Source of the DNA: DASVCS01 sp036381495 | Lineage (GTDB): Bacteria; Gemmatimonadota; Gemmatimonadetes; Longimicrobiales; RSA9 | Reading direction: 5' to 3' | Assembly: GCA_036381495.1 (NCBI GenBank) | Contig: DASVCS010000093.1 | Span: forward strand, 1-64,000 | DNA length: 64,000 bases | Part shown: in pieces, positions 27,808 to 34,486 of the stretch | How the letters are laid out: each line of letters opens with the position of its first letter | How positions within the stretch are numbered: position 1 is the first letter of the stretch | The notes under the pieces: generated by a model | Database searches by the model: none | The model's input: only the letters and a program-made list of their open reading frames with translations | What the model was told of the DNA's origin: nothing | Program-made: the position numbers and the translations under genes

Positions 27808-27969
27808 GGCCGAGCTTCCGCCGCCGCGACACGCGTGATCCGAAGCTTCCTCTTCGGCGTGAGCCCGCTCGACCCGGCCACGTTCCTGGGCGTGCCTCGC
27901 GTCCTCGCCGCCGCCGCGCCCGCCCGTACCACGGCCCGCATCGACCCAGTCCGCGCGCTGAAGGTCTGA
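27808..27969 (+). pseudogene. decayed 3' end of an ADOP permease gene
   Basis: In one frame the DNA reads GRASAAATRVIRSFLFGVSP, then LDPATFLGVPRVLAAAAPAR and TTARIDPVRALKV, ending at TGA 27967-27969. That is the conserved C-terminus of ADOP permeases, in which a final TM helix normally separates the LGV and PAR(R)xTRIDPV motifs. Here several residues of that helix are missing and no upstream coding frame with permease character remains. The remnant resembles a different ADOP subfamily from the intact gene at 23927 (SLLYGVGAGDP), so it is not a recent copy of it. Confidence 0.75.
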
Positions 27970-28200
27970 GCGGTCCGCACTGAACGTCTGAGCCAGGTCC
28001 GGGGCCACGTCCACGGTTGGCGCCCGGGCCGAGGCTGCGGGGCCGAAGGGCCGAGGCTCAGGCTGAACGCGCCCGGGAAGAGCACACACGCCCACCCGCA
28101 CGCGCTCGTGCACCCGCACGATACCGATCCCGGCCTCCCGGTCCGGCGCTCTCCGCCCCACCGACCTTGACCGCCGCCGCATCGCCCCGCATTTTGTCCA
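27970..28200. other. leader region of the FixH-like gene
   Basis: No gene is visible. A candidate promoter, TTGACC (28167-28172), 17 bp, CATTTT (28190-28195), lies 30 bases before the next ATG. Confidence 0.3.
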
Positions 28201-28221
28201 TCCGTTTCATGGCAAAACGGA
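28201..28221 (+). promoter_or_regulatory. hairpin covering the ribosome site of the FixH-like gene
   Basis: TCCGTTT (28201-28207) pairs with AAACGGA (28215-28221) over a 7-base loop. The right arm includes most of the CGGAG ribosome site just before ATG 28225, so folding would hide it. This could be a thermosensor-like or factor-dependent switch, or chance. Confidence 0.35.
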
Positions 28222-28224
28222 GCT

Positions 28225-28740
28225 ATGCGCGCGTTCGTGTCCCTGACGATCCTTTGCGTCGCCGGCTGTGGCGCTGGTGATGCCGAGACGCACTCCGCCG
28301 ATGCCGGGCCGGCCGCCGAATGGTCGGCGCGGTCGACGGCCGGCGTGCCCGTGCGCGTGGCGCCGGAGCCGAACCCGCCGAGCATCGGCCGCCTACGTCT
28401 GCGGATCACGGTCGCGGACTCCGCGGTCGAGGCGCCCGGACTCACCGTCGACCTCGTCTCGCCCACGATGCCGCTGCACGGGATCACGCGGTTTCCGGCC
28501 ACCCGCATCGCGCCGGGCCGCTACAGCGTGGATGCGGAGATCCCGATGGAGGGGCCGTGGTCCATCTACGTGAACCTCGACGACGGCGGAAACACGGCGT
28601 TGTTCGACTTCGATGTCGCGGCGCCCGGGACGCAGGCCGCGGGCGCCGCGGATGCCATGCGAATCCAGGCGACTCCGGGCGTCGTGGACGATTCCGCGCA
28701 CCCCGAGCCGCACCACGCCGGCGCCGGCCACCTGCGCTGA
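28225..28740 (+). CDS. FixH/YtkA-like periplasmic lipoprotein
   Basis: A 171-residue precursor with a short lipoprotein signal ending VAGC (Cys15). The central part (about 55-135) reads LRLRITVADSAVEAPGLTVDL, SPTMPLHG, RYSVDAEIPMEGPWSIYVNL, the beta-sandwich pattern of FixH and YtkA-like domains, which occur in cytochrome-oxidase assembly and copper-handling proteins. The C-terminal tail has HPEPHHAGAGH, a possible metal-binding stretch. The next gene encodes another small exported protein on the same strand 66 bp later. A role in metal or oxidase maturation is inference. Confidence 0.7.
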   Translation: MRAFVSLTILCVAGCGAGDAETHSADAGPAAEWSARSTAGVPVRVAPEPNPPSIGRLRLRITVADSAVEAPGLTVDLVSPTMPLHGITRFPATRIAPGRYSVDAEIPMEGPWSIYVNLDDGGNTALFDFDVAAPGTQAAGAADAMRIQATPGVVDDSAHPEPHHAGAGHLR

Positions 28741-28806
28741 CGCCGGAACCCCTGGCCGGGCGACCATTGTCCGGCCGCATCGTTTCACCCCTGATGGAGG
28801 TGTAGC

Positions 28807-29196
28807 ATGCGTAGCACGATCCTCGCGCTCGCGTTCCTCGGATACGGCCTCGCCGGGGCCGGCACGGCCGCGGCCCAGCAGGCCAAGAAGGCCGCCGATG
28901 ACGCGCAACCCGTTTCGTTCACCGCGCACGTGATCGACCTTTCGTGCAACTTCATGCAGGGCGCGAGCGGCGACGGCCACCGCTCCTGCGCGCAGGCGTG
29001 CGCCAGCAAGGGGCAGCCGCTGGCGCTGATGACCGACGACGGCCAGTTCTACCTGCCGATCAACCAGGGGATGGGAAGCGACGGCGAGAACGCCCGGCTC
29101 GCCGAGTTCGCGGAGCAGTCCGTCAAGGTCACGGGCAAGGTGATCAAGCGGGCGGGGATGAACGCGCTCCTCATCGAGTCGATCACCGGAGCGTAG
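28807..29196 (+). CDS. small exported cysteine-containing protein
   Basis: A 129-residue precursor with a signal peptide ending TAAAQ (about residue 24). The mature part contains three cysteines in IDLSCNFMQGASGDGHRSCAQACASKGQPL, then an OB-like C-terminal part (FAEQSVKVTGKVIKRAGMNALLIESI). The pattern D-x-S-C ... G-H-x-S-C-A-x-x-C-A recurs in uncharacterised exported proteins of many soil bacteria. It may bind metal or heme, but no function is established. GGAGG precedes the ATG. It shares orientation and probable location with the FixH-like lipoprotein upstream. Confidence 0.75.
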   Translation: MRSTILALAFLGYGLAGAGTAAAQQAKKAADDAQPVSFTAHVIDLSCNFMQGASGDGHRSCAQACASKGQPLALMTDDGQFYLPINQGMGSDGENARLAEFAEQSVKVTGKVIKRAGMNALLIESITGA

Positions 29197-29230
29197 ATCG
29201 AGCGGACAACACCGCCGACGCAGGATCCAC

Positions 29231-29261
29231 GACGGGGCCGGGCGCTGAGTCCGACCCCGTC
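29231..29261 (+). terminator. weak terminator-like hairpin
   Basis: GACGGGG (29231-29237) pairs with CCCCGTC (29255-29261) over a 17-base loop after the small exported protein gene. No clear T-run follows. Confidence 0.3.
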
Positions 29262-29371
29262 GCCGTCTCTTCGGCCGGCCCGCCGTTGCGCCTCCGGCAC
29301 GGCGCGACTCATCTTCCCGCGGGAGACCGGACGCGAGGTCCGGCCCGGAATCACGTCGCGGGAGGAAGGGG

Positions 29372-30037
29372 ATGGCGGTCCGCCGGTTCGTGGTGGCCGG
29401 ACTCGGCAACTTCGGGTCCGGCCTGGTCGAGATGCTCCACGCGCGCGGACACGACGTCATCGCCGTCGACATCGACGAGGCGAAGGTCCTGCGCATGAAG
29501 CCGTTCGCGTCCCGTGCCGTCGCGCTGGACGCCACCGACCCGGAGGCGCTCGAGCGGATCGGCGCGGGTCAGGCCGATGCCGCCATCGTCAGCCTCGGCG
29601 ACGACCTCGCCGCGAGCGTGCTCGCCGTCATGGCGCTGAGCGACCTCGGCGTCCCCGAGGTCTACGCCAAGGCCTTCAGCGTGGATCACGCCAAGGTCCT
29701 CGACCGGATCGGCGTCACCGAAGTCATCCGGCCCGAGCGCGAGACCGCGTTTCGCCTCGCCCGCCGCCTCTCGATGCGCCTCCTCAACTACACGCCGATC
29801 GCGCCCGGCTACAGCCTCCAGGAAATGGCCACGCCGGACGAGTTCATCGGCAAGACGCTCCTCGAACTGCGACTCCCGCAGCGCTTCGGCGTCGCCGTCG
29901 TCGCCATTCACGACGTGCTCCGGGACGAGATGCACGTCGTCCCCCCGGCCGACTACGTCCTCAAGGACTCCGACACCCTGACCCTCGTCGGCGGCGACGA
30001 CACCTTGGCCGAGCTGGCGCGGATGGTCGGTGAATGA
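29372..30037 (+). CDS. TrkA/KtrA-type potassium-channel regulatory (RCK) protein
   Basis: A 221-residue cytosolic gating subunit. RCK_N (about 4-125) has the nucleotide-binding GLGNFG at 10-15 and an acidic strand end in VIAVDIDEAKV, and RCK_C (about 140-220) follows. Such subunits bind NAD(H) or ATP/ADP and control a K+ channel or transporter such as TrkH/KtrB. No membrane partner is present nearby, so it must pair with one encoded elsewhere. GGAGG lies about six bases upstream of the ATG. It is convergent with the acyltransferase gene, only four bases away. Confidence 0.92.
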   Translation: MAVRRFVVAGLGNFGSGLVEMLHARGHDVIAVDIDEAKVLRMKPFASRAVALDATDPEALERIGAGQADAAIVSLGDDLAASVLAVMALSDLGVPEVYAKAFSVDHAKVLDRIGVTEVIRPERETAFRLARRLSMRLLNYTPIAPGYSLQEMATPDEFIGKTLLELRLPQRFGVAVVAIHDVLRDEMHVVPPADYVLKDSDTLTLVGGDDTLAELARMVGE

Positions 30038-30041
30038 CCGC

Positions 30042-30866
30042 TCAGCCGTCCGCCAGCGGGTCCACCGTCGCGGGATGTCGCTGCCGCTCCGCCATCGGCG
30101 GCTTCCGTAGCTTCGGCACCGCCGGGATCCCCAACGCGACGTCCCCCGAGCCGATGTCCTTCGTGGCCACCGCCATCGCGCCCAGCATCGCGTCCGGCGC
30201 CAGGTGGACCCCCGCCAGCACCGTCGCGTGGTAGGTCACCCGCACCCCATCCCCCAGCACCGTCGCCGGCGTCTCCACATCCCGGGCATCCCCCAGCGCG
30301 TGCGTGTGGCTGTAGATGTTCGCGTAATCCGCGATCGAGACCCGGTTCCCCAGCCGGATCCCGCCACGATCGTCGAGCAGCACGTGGCGGTGCACCACCA
30401 CGTCATCGCCCACCTCGACGTTGTAGCCGAACGAGAACTTCACGAAATGAAAACACTTGAAGTTCCGGCCGCACCGCCGGAAGATGTGCCGCGCCAGCAG
30501 CCGCCGGAACTTCACCCCAAGGTGCACGTTCTCCCCCAGCGGGCTCTTGTCGAACATCTCCCACAGCCAGAGCAGCGGCTTCACCGGACGGTACCGCTCG
30601 ACATCCAGCTCCGCATAGTATTCCGGCTCGAGCGTCACGTTGCGGGGGTCCATCTGGAGCAGCGCCACCCGCGTCGCCTCGGGCAGCTCGCGCGGGTCCG
30701 CCTCCACGTACTGCGGATAGTAGATCTCGGTCAACACGCGGCGGCACAGCTCGGCCCGGTCGCAACCGGGATCGGCCAACGCATCCGACAGCGCCCCGAG
30801 CCAGCGATCGTACGCCCGCGCCGCCGGATCCGAGATCCCCACCGGCCTCAACGGAAGAAACGCCAT
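30042..30866 (-). CDS. left-handed beta-helix acyltransferase (WbbJ-like)
   Basis: A 274-residue protein. The N-terminal half (about 1-120) is alpha-helical and contains DPRNVTLEPEYYAELDVERYRPVKPLLWLWEMFD. The C-terminal half shows hexapeptide repeats (VEVGDDVVVHRHVLLDDRGGIRLGNRVSIADYANIYSHTHA, then VRVTYHATVLAGVHLAPDAMLGAMAVATKDI) with a catalytic-type histidine in YSHTH. It probably transfers an acetyl or other acyl group to a sugar or lipid. ATG 30866 is chosen because GGAGGTG lies ten bases upstream; an in-frame GTG at 30890 lacks one. Confidence 0.85.
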   Translation of the reverse strand: MAFLPLRPVGISDPAARAYDRWLGALSDALADPGCDRAELCRRVLTEIYYPQYVEADPRELPEATRVALLQMDPRNVTLEPEYYAELDVERYRPVKPLLWLWEMFDKSPLGENVHLGVKFRRLLARHIFRRCGRNFKCFHFVKFSFGYNVEVGDDVVVHRHVLLDDRGGIRLGNRVSIADYANIYSHTHALGDARDVETPATVLGDGVRVTYHATVLAGVHLAPDAMLGAMAVATKDIGSGDVALGIPAVPKLRKPPMAERQRHPATVDPLADG

Positions 30867-31059
30867 AGCACTCTCACCTCCATCCGCCACACCGTTCGCT
30901 GTTCACGAGACCCGCGCCGCGTCCCCCGGCTTCGGCACGGCCCCCTCGCCACGACGCCCGTCGGCCACGCTCGGCCGGATCGCGGCGCTGCAGCCGCTCC
31001 CGTTCCATCAAGCTAGGCCGCCGTCGGGGCGAGTGTCAACGAAAGCGTGATCCTCGCTC

Positions 31060-31088
31060 TTGACATTGCCACGCGGCGGGCGTACATC
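31060..31088 (+). promoter_or_regulatory. promoter of the porin unit
   Basis: TTGACA (31060-31065), 17 bp, TACATC (31083-31088). The inverted repeat at 31098-31112 begins ten bases after the -10 and would cover the transcription start, a typical repressor position. Confidence 0.55.
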
Positions 31089-31097
31089 GGGTGCGAA

Positions 31098-31112
31098 TGA
31101 GATCCATTCTCA
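31098..31112. promoter_or_regulatory. Fur-like 7-1-7 box 1
   Basis: TGAGATC-C-ATTCTCA is an imperfect 7-1-7 inverted repeat (5 of 7 pairs) within AATGAGA...TCTCAT context, close to the classic TGAGAAT-N-ATTCTCA Fur-box form. A second, perfect example lies at 33138. The regulator could also be another metal-sensing repressor. Confidence 0.55.
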
Positions 31113-31165
31113 TCCGCCCGGCGCCTCGGCCGGGTGACGGTTCACGGAGTCGAGGGGAGAGATCA

Positions 31166-32518
31166 ATGCGGAGGAGTCGGAACCGGAGTCGAGCGGTCAT
31201 CGGGATCGTGGCGGCCGGTCTGATCACGGCCTGGCCGGGTGCGGCGCGGGCGCAGCAGACGCCGAGCGATTCGCTGCGGCAGCAGGTGGAGGCGCTGTTG
31301 CGGCGCGTGGAAGAGTTGGAGTTGAAGCTTGCCGAGCAGGAAGCGTTGCTGGCGGCGCAGGCGGAGCAGGCGATGCGTGCCGAGGAGGCGCAGGGGCAGG
31401 CTGCGTACGCCTATGCGGGTGCCGAGTCGGACCAGCGGCTGCGGCGGACGTCGGGGATCTACAGTCGGCCGTTCGTGGCGCGATTCGGGCAGGGCACGGC
31501 GGTGGGCGGCTACGTGGACCTGGAGTTCGAGGCCGAGCCGGAGGAAGGGGAGGTCTCGTTCGAGCAGAAGCGGTTCATCCCGTTCCTGTTCGCGGAGATC
31601 ACGGACCGCGTGCACTTCGGTGCGGAGATCGAGTTCGAGGAAGGCGGCGAGGAGGTCGGCGTCGAGTTCGCCGCCATGGACGTGGCGTTGAAGGACTGGC
31701 TGAACGTGCGCGGCGGTCTGGTACTCTCGCCGCTCGGCAAGTTCAACCTGATCCACGACTCGCCGGTCAATGACCTGACCGCGCGGCCGCTGGTCGATCA
31801 GCGGGTCATCCCGACGACGCTGTCCGAAGCCGGCATCGGCCTGTTCGGCACGCTCTATCCGTCGGATCTGTCGGTGTTGACCTACGAGGCGTACCTGGTG
31901 AACGGCTTCGACCAGGGGATCGTGTTCGACGATGACGGCACGCTGCGGCTGCGGCCGGACCTTCCGAGTGGCCGGGTCGGCGCGGAGGAGGACAACAACG
32001 CCAACAAGGCCGTCGTGGCGCGCATCGCCTACTCGCCGATCCTGGGGCTGGAAGTCGGCGGCTCGATCCACACGGGCGTCTACGCTCCCGGCGATGACGC
32101 GGTGCGGGATGCGCTGGGACTCGTGGGCGACGAGCGGCTCACCATCCTCGCGCTCGACGGGATCTTCAGTCGCGGCCCGTTCGAGTTGCTGGGCGAGTTC
32201 GCCCGCGCATCGATGGACGTGCCCGCTGCGCTGCCCGAGGTGCAGCAGGGCTACTACGTGCAGGGCAACTACCACTTCGGCCGCGGCCTGGTGTCGATGT
32301 TCCCGAACTCCATCTTCACCGCCGTCGTGCGCTGGGATGACATCGACCTCGGCACCGAGCGCGATGGCGACGTGTCACGCCGCCTCACCTTCGGCCTCAA
32401 CTGGCGGCCGGTCGAGCAGACCGTCTTCAAGTTCGACGCCGCCGGCGACTGGGAATTCGATGCCGGAGAAACGGAGATCGAGCCCAAGCTCTTCTTCTCG
32501 CTCGCGACGTATTTCTGA
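31166..32518 (+). CDS. phosphate-selective-porin-like (OprO/P-type) outer-membrane protein
   Basis: The 450-residue precursor has a signal peptide ending AARAQ (about residue 29), a coiled coil (about 35-75, QQVEALLRRVEELELKLAEQEALL), and then a barrel of roughly 16 strands (for example RPFVARFGQGTAVGGYVDLE, DRVHFGAEIEFEEGG, QGYYVQGNYHFGRGL), ending FFSLATYF with a terminal Phe. ATG 31166 is preceded by GGGGAGA; the in-frame GTG at 31091 lies inside the promoter/operator and is rejected. It starts a unit with the membrane protein at 32564. The promoter suggests control by a metal-sensing repressor, so the porin may import iron complexes rather than phosphate. Confidence 0.82.
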   Translation: MRRSRNRSRAVIGIVAAGLITAWPGAARAQQTPSDSLRQQVEALLRRVEELELKLAEQEALLAAQAEQAMRAEEAQGQAAYAYAGAESDQRLRRTSGIYSRPFVARFGQGTAVGGYVDLEFEAEPEEGEVSFEQKRFIPFLFAEITDRVHFGAEIEFEEGGEEVGVEFAAMDVALKDWLNVRGGLVLSPLGKFNLIHDSPVNDLTARPLVDQRVIPTTLSEAGIGLFGTLYPSDLSVLTYEAYLVNGFDQGIVFDDDGTLRLRPDLPSGRVGAEEDNNANKAVVARIAYSPILGLEVGGSIHTGVYAPGDDAVRDALGLVGDERLTILALDGIFSRGPFELLGEFARASMDVPAALPEVQQGYYVQGNYHFGRGLVSMFPNSIFTAVVRWDDIDLGTERDGDVSRRLTFGLNWRPVEQTVFKFDAAGDWEFDAGETEIEPKLFFSLATYF

Positions 32519-32563
32519 GGCGGAACTCGGCGGGGACGCGCACGACAGGGGGTCGAACCGCTC

Positions 32564-33079
32564 ATGCTCACGCTGCACAGGCTGAACCTGGGTTACCGGT
32601 TCCTCTACACCGGTGTGCTCCTCTTCATGACGGCGGGGACGGTGGTCCACGGCGTCCACCAGCACGCGCGCGCCGGCATCCTGCCCGACCACGTCGCCGC
32701 CTGGTACCGCGGCAACGCCGATGACCCGGCCGCCACCGTCCTGCTCTTCCCCCGCCCGCTCGAGGAAGTCGTCGCGGACGTCTGGCTGACGCTCACCACC
32801 TACACCTTCGCCCTCCTCATCTTCGGAGCCATCCTCTACCGCAGCGACGCCGCGCCCACCACGCGCGCCGCGCTCATCACCGCCTACGCACTCGGCGGCC
32901 TCGCCGCCGCGGCGGCGCCGCCACTCATCCGCTACGTCTCGCCCCGCTTCGCGCTCCTGGATTCCGCCGCGTTCCTCGTCCTCCCCGCGCTCGCACTGGT
33001 CATGACCGCTCTGGCGCTGCGCGACATGTGGCTCCGGCGCGCGGCCGGCCCGCGCGTCGACCCCGGCCGCGCCGTGTAG
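32564..33079 (+). CDS. four-helix membrane protein with WYRGNAD loop (paralogue A)
   Basis: A 171-residue protein with predicted TM helices at about 10-30, 68-90, 100-120 and 128-150. Between helices 1 and 2 lies AAWYRGNADDPAATVLLFPRPLEE, and after helix 3 PLIRYVSPRFALLD. The protein at 33810 has the same landmarks (ARWYRGNADAADPAAPLLFEKTPLE and WLIRYVSPLFGVLQ), so the two are paralogues. I know no named function. Helix 1 ends VVHGVHQHARAG, with three histidines near the membrane face. It follows the porin by 45 bp and ends just before a strong terminator. Confidence 0.75.
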   Translation: MLTLHRLNLGYRFLYTGVLLFMTAGTVVHGVHQHARAGILPDHVAAWYRGNADDPAATVLLFPRPLEEVVADVWLTLTTYTFALLIFGAILYRSDAAPTTRAALITAYALGGLAAAAAPPLIRYVSPRFALLDSAAFLVLPALALVMTALALRDMWLRRAAGPRVDPGRAV

Positions 33080-33090
33080 TGCGCGGACCC

Positions 33091-33127
33091 GCGCCCCCGC
33101 GCCCGCTTCTTGCGGGCGCGGGGGCGC
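33091..33127 (+). terminator. strong terminator of the porin unit
   Basis: A 16-bp perfect stem (33091-33106 with 33112-33127) and loop TTCTT begin 12 bases after the stop of the preceding gene, followed by CTCTTTAG. It separates the porin unit from the FMN-binding unit. Confidence 0.75.
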
Positions 33128-33137
33128 CTCTTTAGAC

Positions 33138-33152
33138 TGAGACTCAGTCTCA
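33138..33152. promoter_or_regulatory. Fur-like 7-1-7 box 2 (perfect palindrome)
   Basis: TGAGACT-C-AGTCTCA is a perfect 7-1-7 inverted repeat 13 bases before the FMN-binding gene. A possible promoter, TTGCGG (33110-33115), 17 bp, TAGACT (33133-33138), overlaps it, so binding would block RNA polymerase. Confidence 0.6.
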
Positions 33153-33165
33153 TCCAGGGTGCACG

Positions 33166-33813
33166 ATGCGGAGAACGATCCCGGGCAGAACAGGCGGACT
33201 CATGGCGCTGGCGGCGCTGGTGATGGCGTGCCTTCCGACGACGGCGCGGGCGCAGGCGCGCGGCGGGCCGGAGCCGGGCGATGCGCAGGTGTTGTTGACG
33301 GCCGAGCAGGCGCTGCTCGAGATCTTCCCGGAGGCGAGGGGGGTGGCGGTGCGGGAGTGGCGGCCGACGCCCGCGGAGCGGGCGTCGCTCGAGCAACGCC
33401 TGAGCCGCCGGTTGTACGAGCCGGCGTATCGAATTCTGCTGGTCTACGACGACTCGATCCGGTTTCGCGGCTACGCGCTCGTGACGGAGGAGCGGGGCAA
33501 GTACCGGCCGATCACGTTCATGGTGGGGATCACGCCCGGTCTGGAGGTGCGGGATGCCGCGGTGATGGTGTACCGCGAGAGCCGGGGCGGGGCGGTGCGC
33601 CGCAAGCGCTTTCTGACGCAGTATCGTGGGAAGACGCTGGAGGATCCGATCCGCATCAACCAGGACATCATCAACATCAGCGGCGCGACCATCTCGGTGC
33701 GGTCGATGAACGCCGGGGTCCGGAAGGCGCTGGCGGTGGTCACGGCCGCGTTCGGCGGGGCGCCGCCGCCGGGGCGACCGTCGGACCTGCGGCCGGTGGC
33801 GAGTTTGCGGTGA
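33166..33813 (+). CDS. exported FMN-binding domain protein, ApbE substrate
   Basis: A 215-residue precursor with a signal peptide ending TARAQ (about residue 30). The FMN-binding domain occupies about 90-195 and carries S172-G-A-T175 in INISGATISVRSMNAGVRKAL. In this family the threonine of SGAT receives FMN through a phosphoester bond made by ApbE. The N-terminal part (VLLTAEQALLEIFPEARGVAVREWRPTPAERASLEQRL) is the linker seen in periplasmic FMN-binding redox proteins. It overlaps the next gene as GTGA. With ApbE encoded 700 bp downstream and Fur-like boxes at the promoter, it is probably the electron carrier of an extracytoplasmic reductase. Confidence 0.88.
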   Translation: MRRTIPGRTGGLMALAALVMACLPTTARAQARGGPEPGDAQVLLTAEQALLEIFPEARGVAVREWRPTPAERASLEQRLSRRLYEPAYRILLVYDDSIRFRGYALVTEERGKYRPITFMVGITPGLEVRDAAVMVYRESRGGAVRRKRFLTQYRGKTLEDPIRINQDIINISGATISVRSMNAGVRKALAVVTAAFGGAPPPGRPSDLRPVASLR

Positions 33814-34349
33814 CGCAATTCTACACCTACCGTGGCTTCTCCCTGCGTCGTGCGACGTTGCCGACGAAGGTGCTGATCAGTGCGTTCCTGGCGACGGTGG
33901 CGCTGGCCGTCGCGGTCGGTGTGGTGAACTACCGGCTGCGGACGGGGCTCGTGCCGGCCGGCGCGGCGCGCTGGTACCGGGGGAATGCGGACGCGGCGGA
34001 CCCTGCCGCGCCGCTCCTCTTCGAGAAGACGCCGCTCGAACTGCTGGACGCCACGCACCCGCACCTGTTCGGCCAGGCCTTCCTTTTCTTCATCCTCTGT
34101 CACCTCTTCGCGCTCACGCCCGTGCGGCCGCGCTTCAAGCTGGGCATCTACATCGCCGCGTTCCTCAGTGTGGTGGTGGACTCGGCTTCGCCGTGGCTGA
34201 TCCGCTACGTCTCGCCGCTCTTCGGGGTTCTCCAGGTGGCCGGCACGGCGGTGATGGTCGTCGTGTTCCTGATCCTGGTCTGGGTGCCGCTGAAGGAGAT
34301 GTGGCTGACGCCGCGCGGGGCGGTGGAGCCCAGGAAAGTCGAAGTCTAG
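33810..34349 (+). CDS. four-helix membrane protein with WYRGNAD loop (paralogue B)
   Basis: A 179-residue protein starting at GTG 33810, overlapping the FMN-binding gene. TM helices lie at about 20-40, 84-103, 110-130 and 137-160. The loop ARWYRGNADAADPAAPLLFEKTPLE precedes helix 2, which reads ATHPHLFGQAFLFFILCHLFALT with three histidines and one cysteine that could bind heme or metal. Paralogue A lacks these histidines in the same place. The pairing with the flavinylated protein suggests an electron donor or anchor in the inner membrane; this is inference, as the family is uncharacterised. Confidence 0.75.
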   Translation: MTQFYTYRGFSLRRATLPTKVLISAFLATVALAVAVGVVNYRLRTGLVPAGAARWYRGNADAADPAAPLLFEKTPLELLDATHPHLFGQAFLFFILCHLFALTPVRPRFKLGIYIAAFLSVVVDSASPWLIRYVSPLFGVLQVAGTAVMVVVFLILVWVPLKEMWLTPRGAVEPRKVEV

Positions 34350-34486
34350 AGCCACCCGCCCACCGCTTCGGATTCGCGGATCCCGGTCTCGAGCGCGCCA
34401 CGGGCGCCCGAACGGCTCCGAACGGGTGGACGAGACGGTCCGGCGGAAGAGGGGCGCACGCTCATCGAATGATCGCGGGATGAAGG

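Noticed and set aside
31166..32518. Naming the porin a true phosphate porin
   Set aside because: Only the general OprO/P barrel pattern is visible. The metal-type promoter box and neighbours point away from phosphate, so the substrate is left open.
34350..34486. Possible flavin riboswitch before apbE
   Set aside because: The 137-bp spacer lacks the conserved FMN-riboswitch elements and shows no strong stem before the start.
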